Assembly: GCA_943354505.1 (NCBI GenBank)
Contig: CALRCE010000006.1
Coordinates: 1 to 44,559, forward strand
Source: Candidatus Peribacteria bacterium
Lineage (GTDB): Bacteria > Patescibacteriota > Gracilibacteria > UBA1369 > 2-02-FULL-48-14
DNA: 44,559 bases
Direction: 5' to 3'
Below, piece after piece: positions 27,414 to 36,838 of this stretch. The notes under the pieces are model-generated. The model ran no database searches and was not told where the DNA came from. It saw only the letters and a list, made by a program, of their open reading frames with translations. The translations under genes were made by a program, and so were the position numbers. How positions within the stretch are numbered: position 1 is the first letter of the stretch; every line of letters starts with the position of its first letter.

Positions 27414-28349
27414 ATGAGCAAAATTCTTCTCGTTTCAGACACCCATCTCACGTCGCCTGATCCTGCCAGTCGGTCTTTGTGGCCCAAGCAGATGGATGCA
27501 CTTCCTCCTGAAGAAGCGGCACGAACCTACGAAGCTATTCGACAGGGGACCAGCAGTGCTTTTGATGCGGTGATGCAGTGGGCAAAAGACAAAGGTCAGT
27601 GGGATACCGTGATTCATACAGGTGACGTGACGGGTGGTTGGCAGGAAAAGGGCATGGTGCATGGCTCTGTTTTGGATGAAGCACGTAAGGGCCACGCTGC
27701 ACTTCAAGCGCTCTCGCCCGTTGTGCGTTATGCCATTGGAAACCACGATGTGGGTTATGGCAAACAAGGTGGATTGAATGAAATTGCGCTCAGCAATGCT
27801 CAGGCTACCTTTGGTCCGCTTCACTGGGCTGAGGAAATGGATGAGACTTTGTTGATTGGAGTGGCTTCTCCTCTGGCAGAGTATGAAGGAGATGACTCTG
27901 ATATTGTTGGCAGAAAGAATACGCAGGCGGAATTTGTGGGTGACACCCTTTCGGATCATAGAGGACGATGGATGTTTTTTGGACACGATCCTAAAACGCC
28001 TCGTTACTTTGTGCCACAAATCAAAGATCGTATGAAGGACATGGGTGCCTTTGTTTACGGAGATTTGCACATTCCTTTGGCGGGAGCTTTGTACAGTGGA
28101 GCGGCTGAGTTGAGTCACTTCTCTTCAAAGCCTCAATCGCAGGTGTTTGGGGCCGCTCATCGAAAAGCTTTAATGGTTCCTTCTACAGCACCTTTGTGGT
28201 GGGGCGGGCATGGATTGCGAACTTTGACGGTGCAGGATGGAACCGTGAGTTCTGAACTTGCCCGTTTGCCGATCACGGATGCCGCAAAAGACTTGCCCAC
28301 GGCCAACGCACTTCGAGCTTTGGCTTGGATGAGGGGCATCAATCTTTAG
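27414..28349 (+). CDS. Calcineurin-like metallophosphoesterase
   Basis: MSKILLVSDTHLTSPD, VIHTGDVTGG, YAIGNHDVGYG; start 27414 preferred because TATAAT lies at 27401-27406. Confidence 0.88.
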   Translation: MSKILLVSDTHLTSPDPASRSLWPKQMDALPPEEAARTYEAIRQGTSSAFDAVMQWAKDKGQWDTVIHTGDVTGGWQEKGMVHGSVLDEARKGHAALQALSPVVRYAIGNHDVGYGKQGGLNEIALSNAQATFGPLHWAEEMDETLLIGVASPLAEYEGDDSDIVGRKNTQAEFVGDTLSDHRGRWMFFGHDPKTPRYFVPQIKDRMKDMGAFVYGDLHIPLAGALYSGAAELSHFSSKPQSQVFGAAHRKALMVPSTAPLWWGGHGLRTLTVQDGTVSSELARLPITDAAKDLPTANALRALAWMRGINL

Positions 28350-28427
28350 GATGGAGTTTGGATTCTTATTACTTTTGGAATAGAGTGGGAATGAGCTCAC
28401 GCCGCTCATTTTTTAAACTATCGTTTT

Positions 28428-29216
28428 ATGAATCACGAAACACAGACTTCGCCTTTCAAGCATATGCTGAGCAAGGTGCCAGAGGTCACTTTTTATTTTT
28501 GGGTGATTAAAATCGCCTGTACCACGGTTGGCGAGACAGCTGCGGATTACCTCAATTTCAATCTTCACTTTGGACTCACCAACACGACCCTACTCATGAG
28601 TGTTTTACTGATTGTGGCCTTGATCGTTCAATTCAAGACTCGCAAGTACATTCCTTGGGTGTATTGGCTGGCCGTGGTGCTCATCAGTGTGGTGGGGACC
28701 CTGATCACCGATAATCTCACCGACAACTTGGGAGTGGCTTTGCAACTCACCACGGCGGTCTTCAGCATCGCCTTGGCGATGACGTTTGCTACTTGGTATG
28801 CGTCAGAAAAAACACTTTCCATCCACAGTATTTTTACCATCAAGCGTGAGGCCTTTTATTGGCTCTCCATTCTCTTCACCTTTGCCTTGGGCACTGCTGC
28901 AGGAGATTTGATTGCCGAACAGTTTGAAGTCGGGTATCTCAATTCAGGATTCTTGTTTGGTGGCTTGATTTTGCTTGTGGTGGTTCTTCGAAAAGCTTTC
29001 AAGATGAACACTGTTTTGTCTTTTTGGATCGCTTATATCTTAACCCGTCCCTTGGGGGCTTCCATTGGAGACTACTTGTCTCAGCCTCACAAGTACGGAG
29101 GCCTTGGCTTGGGTGCCACTTGGACAAGTGTGATTTTTTTGGTCACGATCTTAGGTCTTGTCATCTATCTCACTTTGACTCGTGAAGATGTCGTGAAACT
29201 CAAAAATGCACATTAA
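28428..29216 (+). CDS. COG4705-like multi-TM membrane protein
   Basis: 262 aa; KVPEVTFYFWVIKIACTTVGETAADYLN, duplicated TM units (ALGTAAGDLIAEQF, RPLGASIGDYLSQP). Confidence 0.75.
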   Translation: MNHETQTSPFKHMLSKVPEVTFYFWVIKIACTTVGETAADYLNFNLHFGLTNTTLLMSVLLIVALIVQFKTRKYIPWVYWLAVVLISVVGTLITDNLTDNLGVALQLTTAVFSIALAMTFATWYASEKTLSIHSIFTIKREAFYWLSILFTFALGTAAGDLIAEQFEVGYLNSGFLFGGLILLVVVLRKAFKMNTVLSFWIAYILTRPLGASIGDYLSQPHKYGGLGLGATWTSVIFLVTILGLVIYLTLTREDVVKLKNAH

Positions 29217-29614
29217 AACCAACGAGCGACCACCACTGCGAGTACCGAAACAGCTCCAGTGAGCAGAGAACCCCACGCCATGTCCACGAGGCTTAGGCTT
29301 GTGGTCCAACCCTTGAGAGTGGCTTGATTTGTGAGGTCATAGGTGCCGTAGCCGATCAAGCCCAGCAAGGCTCCGCGCAGAAAGACATGGAGCAGAGAGG
29401 TGGAATGTTTGAGGGCAGGTTGAATCACAAAAATAAGGATGCCAAAATTGTATAGCAAATAAAAAAGCACGATTGGAGTGTAGGCCACTTTTTCAGCCAT
29501 TACTTGAGCCATCCGAGGTTTGTAGAAACGGTTCATCGTGGTTCCGAGCCAGAGGGAATCTAAGGCGGGGATAGAGAGTAAGGAAGAAAAGTAGGCGAAT
29601 AAGAGTTGTTTCAT
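29213..29614 (-). CDS. DUF2177-family membrane protein
   Basis: 133 aa; LDSLWLGTTMNRFYKPRM, GALLGLIGYGTYDLTNQATLKGW, DMAWGSLLTG. Confidence 0.85.
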   Translation of the reverse strand: MKQLLFAYFSSLLSIPALDSLWLGTTMNRFYKPRMAQVMAEKVAYTPIVLFYLLYNFGILIFVIQPALKHSTSLLHVFLRGALLGLIGYGTYDLTNQATLKGWTTSLSLVDMAWGSLLTGAVSVLAVVVARWF

Positions 29615-29659
29615 GAGGTAAGTTTAGAGCTTCATTGTTCCATGCTTAGTTCTTAAGAT

Positions 29660-29695
29660 CAAAAAATCCCCCAGTTTTACACGAGGGATTTTTTA
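29660..29695. terminator. Likely bidirectional terminator near csp gene
   Basis: AAAAAATCCC...GGGATTTTTT hairpin. Confidence 0.65.
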
Positions 29696-29711
29696 GAAGT
29701 TTAGTTTAGAA

Positions 29712-29978
29712 CTAAGCCGCTTGTTCTTCGTCTGCACCTTCTTCAGCGAAGTTGTCGCTGTTGTTGGCAGCTTGGTCCATTCCCATATCGAGAACGACGT
29801 TCACAGCCTTAGGACCCTTGTCGGATTCAGCAGTGTCGAAAGTGACCGCATCTCCAGGCTTCATGTCCTTGAAATTGCTTTCAGAACAGTCGTTAGCGTG
29901 GAAGAAGATGTCTTTGCGACCTTCTACCGTGATAAAACCGTAACCCTTCTCGTCTACCTTCTTGATGATACCTTTCAT
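29712..29978 (-). CDS. Cold-shock-domain protein
   Basis: 88 aa; KGIIKKVDEKGYGFITVEGRKDIFFHANDC, GDAVTFDTAESDKGPKAVNV. Confidence 0.93.
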   Translation of the reverse strand: MKGIIKKVDEKGYGFITVEGRKDIFFHANDCSESNFKDMKPGDAVTFDTAESDKGPKAVNVVLDMGMDQAANNSDNFAEEGADEEQAA

Positions 29979-30108
29979 AGTGATAAGGTAAAAAAATAAA
30001 TGTCCTCTAAGTGATGTTTGAGGAATTTATTGCTAAAACCTTAAAACTAAAACCTATTAGGGCCTAAGAGTACAGGTGTTTGGGGGATTGTCCAGCATTT
30101 TACCTCGG

Positions 30109-30137
30109 TTGACCTGTTATCAACTTGTCTCTAAACT
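30109..30137 (+). promoter_or_regulatory. Promoter of aroC
   Basis: TTGACC-N17-TAAACT, TSS about 11 nt before ATG 30155. Confidence 0.65.
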
Positions 30138-30154
30138 GTAGACCTAAGTACTTT

Positions 30155-31306
30155 ATGCTCCAATTCTTTACTTCTGGCGAATCCCATGGACCTCAGCTCA
30201 CGGCCTTCATTGAAGGCTTGCCTGCAGGTTTAGAGTTGGATCTTGTAGAAATTCAAAAAGAGATGCAACGCCGCAAGATTGGATCCGGCAGTGGAGCTCG
30301 TCAAAAAATGGAAACTGATACGGTGGAGATTGTTTCGGGCGTTCGCCAAGGCAAAACCCTCGGTTCACCGATCACGCTCGTGATTAAAAACAAGGATTTT
30401 GCCAATTGGACGGAGGTGATGAGCGCTTCGTCTACGGACACGGATCCGGAGCTTAAAAAAGTGCACAATCCTCGTCCGGGTCACGCGGATCTTGCTGGGG
30501 CTCTCAAATACGGATTCACTGATCTGCGCAACGTGCTCGAACGGGCTTCGGCTCGAGAAACCACTGCTCGAGTGGCAGCCGGGGCGGTTTTCAAACAGTT
30601 TTTAAAAGCACTCGGGGTGGAAGTGGCCAGTTACACGCTCCAAATTGGTTCGGTTCAGTCCGACAAAGCTGGGAATTTTGAAGAAGTGAAACAGGCGGAA
30701 GAAAAAAATCCTAGCACGCGTGCTCTCAGCACCGAGGCACACGCAGCTATGGAAGCGCTCATTGCGGAAACTCGCCTGAAGCAAGACACGCTGGGCGGAG
30801 TCATTGAAGTGTGGGTGGTGGGACTTCCTGTGGGGCTTGGAAGCTACGTGCAATGGAATCGCAAAATGGATGGTCAACTTGCGCAGGCGCTCATGAGCAT
30901 TCAATCGGTGAAAGCGGTGGAAATTGGAGAAGGCATTGCGGCCACTCAAAAGCACGGTTCCGAGGTGCACGACCCCATCCTTTATAAGGAAGGATTTCGT
31001 CGTCCCAGCAACAACGCAGGTGGACTTGAGGGCGGTGTGAGCAATGGCGAACCGTTGATTGTTCGTGTTTACCATAAACCCATCGCGACTTTGTACAACC
31101 CACTTCCTAGTGTGGACTTTGAAACCAAGGAAGTGGCTCCCGCGAGCATCGAGCGTTCTGACATTTGTGTGATTCCTCGCGCCGGGGTGATTGCGGAATC
31201 GATGACGGCGTTTGTGCTTGCTAAAAATGTGCTCGAAAAATTTGGTGGAGATTGCATGGAAGATCTGAAATCCAACCTGGAGAACTACAAGAAGCGGGTG
31301 GGGTAG
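30155..31306 (+). CDS. aroC: Chorismate synthase
   Basis: MLQFFTSGESHGPQLTAFIEGLPAGLELD, RRKIGSGSGARQKMETDTVEIVSGVRQGKTLGSPI, HNPRPGHADLAGALKYGFTDLRNVLERASARETTARVAAGA; start 30155 by homology. Confidence 0.95.
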   Translation: MLQFFTSGESHGPQLTAFIEGLPAGLELDLVEIQKEMQRRKIGSGSGARQKMETDTVEIVSGVRQGKTLGSPITLVIKNKDFANWTEVMSASSTDTDPELKKVHNPRPGHADLAGALKYGFTDLRNVLERASARETTARVAAGAVFKQFLKALGVEVASYTLQIGSVQSDKAGNFEEVKQAEEKNPSTRALSTEAHAAMEALIAETRLKQDTLGGVIEVWVVGLPVGLGSYVQWNRKMDGQLAQALMSIQSVKAVEIGEGIAATQKHGSEVHDPILYKEGFRRPSNNAGGLEGGVSNGEPLIVRVYHKPIATLYNPLPSVDFETKEVAPASIERSDICVIPRAGVIAESMTAFVLAKNVLEKFGGDCMEDLKSNLENYKKRVG

Positions 31307-31366
31307 GGGCTTGCAAATGGAAGCCCATTCTAGTAAGCTATGGTCACTTTCAGGATTTTCCTGCGA

Positions 31367-31396
31367 CCCTCCCAGCAATGGGAGGGAAAATTTTTC
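31367..31396 (+). terminator. Rho-independent terminator of aroC
   Basis: CCCTCCC-agcaat-GGGAGGG followed by AAAATTTTT. Confidence 0.75.
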
Positions 31397-31787
31397 AATG
31401 ATAAAGTGTTCTAAAGCCTATTTTGATTTTTTCAAAATCTGAATCGTCTAGTACTCCTAGTTTGCTATAAAACCTTCTATAATCGATTGTTCGAACCTGT
31501 TGTAGGCAGGCTGTTATGGATTTTCCAGCATGAGTGTAGTTTACATACCAACTCCCCATGTGGTGTTGAGTGGTAAGAGGTACTACCAGGAAAAACTCTT
31601 TGGAAAGTTTTTTGAAAATGAGTACGGGACGAGTGAATAGTTTACTCTTTCCATTGATTTCAAACCCAATGTTTTCACCTAGACTGGCCCACCAAATCTG
31701 GCCTTCAGAGACATGAGGGATCTTTTGTAGTTTTGAATGTAATTTTTCTTTCAAACCAATCCACTCTAAGAATTTTTTTATGTGCAT
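31395..31787 (-). CDS. PemK/MazF-like toxin-family protein
   Basis: 130 aa; GQIWWASLGENIGFEINGKSKLFTRPVLIFKKLSKEFFLVVPLTTQ, ACLQQVRTIDYRRF. Confidence 0.8.
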   Translation of the reverse strand: MHIKKFLEWIGLKEKLHSKLQKIPHVSEGQIWWASLGENIGFEINGKSKLFTRPVLIFKKLSKEFFLVVPLTTQHHMGSWYVNYTHAGKSITACLQQVRTIDYRRFYSKLGVLDDSDFEKIKIGFRTLYH

Positions 31788-31862
31788 AGAAAAATAAAAG
31801 GAACTCTCATTATAAAGTTCTCAAAGCCAAAAGTCCTGAATAAAACCTGAATTTTTTCTGTT

Positions 31863-33998
31863 TTACTTTTTCACCCACTTGCAGAGTACCTTCACCGCTT
31901 CTTTGAGTTCCTCTGGTTTTTCGCCAAATGAGAGGCGGATGTGATCGGGGCGACCGAAAGGCGAGCCGGGCACGGCGGCTACATGGGCTTCTTTGAGGAG
32001 TTTGGCGCACCATTCCACGTCGCTGAGTTTGGTTTCGCCAAAGAGTGAGAGTGGAAAGAACGCGTAAAAGGCGGAGCGAGGGCGGTCGATTTTTTTGCCG
32101 AGACCTTTTTCGAGGGCGGAGTAGAACACGTCCCTCCTTTTTTGCATTTCGGCGCGAATCATCGGGGTGATGTTCTCGGCTTGAGCGAAGGCACTCACGC
32201 CGGCCCACTGGCTCACGACGCTGGTGCTGGTGAGGATTTGGCTTTGCAAGGCTTCACAAGAACGGATCAAGTCCTCAGGGCCGAATAAAAAGCCGAGACG
32301 CCAGCCCGTCATTCCAAAGTTTTTTGAGGCACTTTGAACCACTGCCACTCGGTCACGTGTTTTTTGAGGAGTGGCGCAGGAAGCGTAAGAAAGCCCATCG
32401 TAAACCAGCCCACTGTAGACTTCGTCGGATAAAATCCAGAGTTCATGGCGTTCGGCAAATTCCAAAAATGTTGCGATTTCTTGGGCCGTGTACACAATTC
32501 CGGTGGGATTGCTTCCGCTGTTTAGAATGAGGAGTCGAGTGCGAGGAGTCAGGTGTTTTTCTAAATCAGAAGGGCGAATTTTCCATCCTTTTTTAGGGTC
32601 GCCCGGAACCAAAATCGGACGTGCTCCCACATTCTCCACCATGGTCGGGTAGGAAAGGTAGTGGGGGGAAGGGATGAGCACTTCGTCTCCGCTTTGCAAA
32701 AGCGAGAGCAAGGTGAGGTGGATGGCGAATTTCCCGCCTCCTGTCACGAGGCAGTGTTGGGCATTGTAGTCGGTGGCAAACTGCACGTTCATCCAGTTGC
32801 TTGCGGCTTTGCGTAGTTCAGGAATTCCAGCGGCTGGAGGATAGTGGGTGTGATTGAGAGCAAGCGCTTCGTCCACTGCTTTTTTGTAAAAATGGGCGGT
32901 GTCCACCATGGGTTCGCCCGCACTCAAATTGTAGATGCGTTGGCCTTGAGCACGCAGATTTTGTGCGATCCCGTTGATTGCAACGGTGGTGGAGGGGGCA
33001 CATTCTCGAGGTTGGCTGGTTTTTTTCTGATGTTGAACGGTGCGGGAGTAACTGAAAATGCGTTCGAAGAGCAAATCCACAAACACGGGATCGAGCCCGT
33101 AGGTTTCAGCAAAATGGCGATGAAGTTTTGCCAGTTCCGCTTCACGCTTGGGGTCGAAAACGGGGGTACCACTTTGCTCTTTTAAAGTTCCGATGAAACG
33201 ACTGAGATCCATGCGTTGAGCCAAGAGTGCCATCAGTTCTTGGTCGATCTCGTCTATGGCTTTGCGGGCGGAGGGGATGGAGTTGGGCGTGTCGATGCTG
33301 TGATTCAACTCGCGCAATTTTTTGAGCAGACTCTTGCGCATCGTTTTTGTGTAAGGATTCAAGCGTTGCATGTCAAAAAAGAGTTCCCAGGTGTCGTTGT
33401 TCACCACGCTGTCGATGCGACGAAGGGCTTCGTAGTCGGGAGTGTAGAGGTCTTGTTCTTTGAGTTTGAGTGAGGCAAGTCCGCGTCCTAAAAAGTGAAC
33501 GAGGGCTTGGGATTTGGCCATTTGCTCGTCGTGTTCTTTGGGTGTGCATTCAAAGATTTCTAGTTCCATTTTGTTGAATATTTTTTTGAGAGTTTGGAGG
33601 TGTTTTTTGTCCCCTTGCAAAGCACAAAGGACGATTTTTCTCCCTTTCAAACCCAGTCGTGCCACTGAATCTGGTCCAAACAGAGGATGGGTGGCGATGA
33701 GCGCTTGTTTTTTAGAAAAGACTTTTTGCATGACTTTGGCTGGATGCACTTTCACCGAACAGGCGTCTACGATCACGGTGGTACTGGGAACTTTTTTGGC
33801 GATGTTTTCGCAGACGTTTTCAAAACGTCCCATGGGCACCAAAACAAAAAGAAAATCGACGGCGAGTACTTCCTCCAAAGCATGGAAGCGTCGAGTTTGG
33901 TCTTTTTTAGGATCGAAAAGGCGCACTTCTCCGTAAGGCTCCAAACAAGAAGCCCACAGTTTTCCGAAGCGGCCATAGCCGAGAATACCAAAAATCAT
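31863..33998 (-). CDS. Trifunctional fusion: prephenate dehydrogenase, AroQ-class chorismate mutase, class I/II aminotransferase
   Basis: 711 aa; TyrA-like MIFGILGYGRFGKLWASCLEP...ATHPLFGPDS; chorismate mutase RKAIDEIDQELMALLAQRMDLSRFIGTLK; PLP aminotransferase SGSNPTGIVYTAQEI, SASKNFGMTGWRLGFLFG. Confidence 0.9.
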   Translation of the reverse strand: MIFGILGYGRFGKLWASCLEPYGEVRLFDPKKDQTRRFHALEEVLAVDFLFVLVPMGRFENVCENIAKKVPSTTVIVDACSVKVHPAKVMQKVFSKKQALIATHPLFGPDSVARLGLKGRKIVLCALQGDKKHLQTLKKIFNKMELEIFECTPKEHDEQMAKSQALVHFLGRGLASLKLKEQDLYTPDYEALRRIDSVVNNDTWELFFDMQRLNPYTKTMRKSLLKKLRELNHSIDTPNSIPSARKAIDEIDQELMALLAQRMDLSRFIGTLKEQSGTPVFDPKREAELAKLHRHFAETYGLDPVFVDLLFERIFSYSRTVQHQKKTSQPRECAPSTTVAINGIAQNLRAQGQRIYNLSAGEPMVDTAHFYKKAVDEALALNHTHYPPAAGIPELRKAASNWMNVQFATDYNAQHCLVTGGGKFAIHLTLLSLLQSGDEVLIPSPHYLSYPTMVENVGARPILVPGDPKKGWKIRPSDLEKHLTPRTRLLILNSGSNPTGIVYTAQEIATFLEFAERHELWILSDEVYSGLVYDGLSYASCATPQKTRDRVAVVQSASKNFGMTGWRLGFLFGPEDLIRSCEALQSQILTSTSVVSQWAGVSAFAQAENITPMIRAEMQKRRDVFYSALEKGLGKKIDRPRSAFYAFFPLSLFGETKLSDVEWCAKLLKEAHVAAVPGSPFGRPDHIRLSFGEKPEELKEAVKVLCKWVKK

Positions 33999-34702
33999 AC
34001 TAAATTAGGATTACGCAGGATAACGAAGGTCGTCACATTGCCTTGGGGCAAGTCTTGGACACCACTCCAAAGGGTTTGTAGGCCAAAAAGTTTAGCGCAC
34101 CAGTGAGGGCCCAGCACGCCGGTCTGAGAGAGGGGTTCTAAGTGTCTGCTTTCTGGATCAAGGTTTGCAAAGTTCGGATCATCGGCCAGTTTTCTCAAAT
34201 CGCCTGCCGCTTTACCTGTGTCTGAGTAAGGAACGTCTTCAAATGTGCGACCAACGACTCGAGCTATACCTTGATAACACTGTTTAACAGCCATAGAGTA
34301 GGCGGCTAAACGAGTGACCTCCTCTGGTTTCACACCAGGCAGTGCATGAATGCAGAAATCAATGGGGAGAGGAATGGCTTGGCCAATCACACGATCTTTA
34401 TTCAACTCGATGAAGCGTGCCACCCAATCTTCAGGAGCTGTATCGTGAGAAGGGAGAGGGCAACCCACTTCCAGAAAACCTTCCTTTGTTTTGGGTACAA
34501 CGCCCCCCAGCATGGGATTGAAGATGGGTACAACGGCGTGACTGACTTCACCGGCCCAAAATCGTCGTATTGTGGTGGGTGGATCCAAGGATTCGATGGG
34601 TTCGAGGCCTTCAAGGCCCAATCCTTTTTGAGCTTGAGCCCGTCGTGTTGCTTCCCATGAAAAGGAGCCGTGATTTCCTGCGTACAAAATTCCTGGCTTC
34701 AT
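33995..34702 (-). CDS. pheA: Divergent prephenate dehydratase without ACT domain
   Basis: 235 aa; GNHGSFSWEA, VVPIFNPMLGGVV, GQAIPLPIDFCIHALPG, NVTTFVILRNPNLV; operon position between aroB and tyrA fusion. Confidence 0.75.
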   Translation of the reverse strand: MKPGILYAGNHGSFSWEATRRAQAQKGLGLEGLEPIESLDPPTTIRRFWAGEVSHAVVPIFNPMLGGVVPKTKEGFLEVGCPLPSHDTAPEDWVARFIELNKDRVIGQAIPLPIDFCIHALPGVKPEEVTRLAAYSMAVKQCYQGIARVVGRTFEDVPYSDTGKAAGDLRKLADDPNFANLDPESRHLEPLSQTGVLGPHWCAKLFGLQTLWSGVQDLPQGNVTTFVILRNPNLV

Positions 34703-34712
34703 AACAATAGAG

Positions 34713-35789
34713 TTACAGAGTTGAGGGGTAAGTCCATGACCACGCTTTTTGAGCGACTTGTTTAGAAACGACTTGTGTTTGAATGGCCGCTTTGCCGATG
34801 GCGGTCAAACCCACCCAGTGCACCTCGCTTTCGCGGTTCTTTTTGTCGTTTTGCAAGGCTTCCCAAATAGACTCGAAATCGTAGTTTTGAAGATCGCTGG
34901 CTTGTATGCCGAGCGCTTTGAGCACTTGTGCCAGGTCGTTCCAAACGGACTCCTTGAGTTGGCCCTGCTCCACGCAGGCGCGGGCTTCGACGAGCATACC
35001 TAGGGCCACGGCATAACCGTGGGGCATTTGATAATGGCTGAGTTTTTCAAGCGCGTGGCCGATGCTGTGTCCGAAGTTCAAAATGGCACGCAGTCCGGAT
35101 TCTCGTTCGTCTGCTTCCACGACCTGCATTTTGAGTTGCATGGCGCGTTCTAAAAGGTCGGGATCGAAACCGGTCTTGGCTTTTTGGTAGGCTTCTGCAT
35201 CCATCGTCAGGAACATTTTAATGGCCTCGAACCAGCCGTTGGTGCGCTCCTTTTCGCTCAAGGTGTTGAGCGTGTCGAGGTCCGCGATAATGAGGCGAGG
35301 ATGCCAAAAAGCGCCGAGTAGGTTCTTGCCAAAAGGTGTGTCTATCCCTACTTTTCCGCCGATGGAACTGTCCACCATAGCAAGCACCGTGGTTGGAATT
35401 TGGACGTAAGGCACGCCACGTAAATAAGTTGCGGCCACAAAACCGGCCATGTCTCCCACCACTCCGCCGCCGAGAGCGAGGATCACGGTGTCACGTCCGA
35501 AGTTTTTCTCCAACAATGCGTGGTCTAGGTCTTGTTTGGTCGCTTCGTTTTTGGAAGTTTCGCCCGCTGGGAAGGAAAAAAGTTCCACGTTCAATCCAGC
35601 TTCGCGTAAAGTGGTGAGCAACTTTGTTCCATAGAGTTTTTCCACCGTGGAATCGGTGATCAGGGCGTAACGGTAAGCAGGTGCTTTCTCTTTTAAAAGC
35701 TCCGGTAAGTTTGCGAGCAAACCTGATCCAACAAAAACTTCAGTGGTCTGAGTTTTTCCGTCGATTGTGGTTGTCAAAGTGGGTTTCAT
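34713..35789 (-). CDS. aroB: 3-dehydroquinate synthase
   Basis: FSFPAGETSKNEATKQDL, ILALGGGVVGDMAGFVAATYLRGVPYVQIPTTVLAMVDSSIGGKVGIDTPFGKNLLGAFWHPRLI. Confidence 0.96.
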   Translation of the reverse strand: MKPTLTTTIDGKTQTTEVFVGSGLLANLPELLKEKAPAYRYALITDSTVEKLYGTKLLTTLREAGLNVELFSFPAGETSKNEATKQDLDHALLEKNFGRDTVILALGGGVVGDMAGFVAATYLRGVPYVQIPTTVLAMVDSSIGGKVGIDTPFGKNLLGAFWHPRLIIADLDTLNTLSEKERTNGWFEAIKMFLTMDAEAYQKAKTGFDPDLLERAMQLKMQVVEADERESGLRAILNFGHSIGHALEKLSHYQMPHGYAVALGMLVEARACVEQGQLKESVWNDLAQVLKALGIQASDLQNYDFESIWEALQNDKKNRESEVHWVGLTAIGKAAIQTQVVSKQVAQKAWSWTYPSTL

Positions 35790-36829
35790 TTGCTGAGGAA
35801 GGTTTTCATTTCAAGGAGGAGAGCTTCGGTGTCTTCCCAACTGATGCAAGGGTCCGTAATGGAGAGCCCGCACATGTTGAGGGATTCGGGCGTGTTGTCT
35901 TCAAGTTTTTGACTGCCGGGTAAAATGAAACTTTCGAGCATGAAGCCTTTCACAAATTTATCCAACTCAGGATAGAGCGAAAGAGTGGAAAGAACTTCTC
36001 GCACCACATGGATTTGTTGCAAGGGATTCTTCACTCCATTGAGTTTGCAGTTGTCGTGGCTCGCATCAATGATGATCGCAGGATTTTTGACCTTTGCTTT
36101 TTCTAAACACTCTTTGGCTTTGTATAAATCTTCCACATGATAGTTGGGCTCGGTCATCCCCCCGCGAAGCACCAAATGAGCGTAGGGATTGCCTTGCGTT
36201 TTCACCTGCATTCCATCGAAAACAGCGGTGTGTCCGTGTTGGGCGGCGAGCACGCTGTTCACTCCCAGTTCAATGTTCCCACTGGTTGGGTTTTTCATTC
36301 CCACGGGGCACTCCACGGCCGAAGCATGGATACGATGTTCTTGATCTTCAGTGCTGCGGGCTCCAATCGCTAGCCAAGAAACGAGTTCAATAAAACCTTT
36401 GGAGTTGTGCGTGAAGACCGCCTCATCTGCAATGGGAAGCCCGAGTTCATTCACTTCCACCATCAGTCGTCTTGAGTAATAAATCCCTGCTTCAATGTCC
36501 GCCGCTTCAAATGGATTGGGTTGATTCACGGGTCCTAGCCAGCCTTTGGTGGTGCGTGGTTTTTGAATGTAGAGGCGCATCACAATTTTGATTTTATCCT
36601 TCACCTTTTCCTCCAACACTTTGAGTTTTTTGGCGTAGTCGATGACGGCGGTGTGAGGCCAGGCAGAACAAGGACCCACGATGACCAATTTGCGAGGATC
36701 TTCGCCAGACAGAATCGCTTGAATTTCTTTGCGATCTTGGCCAATGCGCTCGAAGGCTGTGTCAGAAAGCGGAATGCTTTGAATCAGGTCTTCTGCGCGA
36801 GGTAATTTTTTTTGAACGGTGTAACGCAT
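35786..36829 (-). CDS. aroG: Class I 3-deoxy-7-phosphoheptulonate (DAHP) synthase, AroF/G/H type
   Basis: VIVGPCSAWPHTAVIDYAKKL, MRLYIQKPRTTKGWLGPVNQP, VECPVGMKNPTSGNIELGVNS, IIDASHDNC. Confidence 0.94.
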   Translation of the reverse strand: MRYTVQKKLPRAEDLIQSIPLSDTAFERIGQDRKEIQAILSGEDPRKLVIVGPCSAWPHTAVIDYAKKLKVLEEKVKDKIKIVMRLYIQKPRTTKGWLGPVNQPNPFEAADIEAGIYYSRRLMVEVNELGLPIADEAVFTHNSKGFIELVSWLAIGARSTEDQEHRIHASAVECPVGMKNPTSGNIELGVNSVLAAQHGHTAVFDGMQVKTQGNPYAHLVLRGGMTEPNYHVEDLYKAKECLEKAKVKNPAIIIDASHDNCKLNGVKNPLQQIHVVREVLSTLSLYPELDKFVKGFMLESFILPGSQKLEDNTPESLNMCGLSITDPCISWEDTEALLLEMKTFLSK

Positions 36830-36838
36830 GGAATGGAT

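Noticed and set aside
30602-31378. 258-aa minus-strand ORF over aroC
   Set aside because: aroC on the plus strand is unambiguous.
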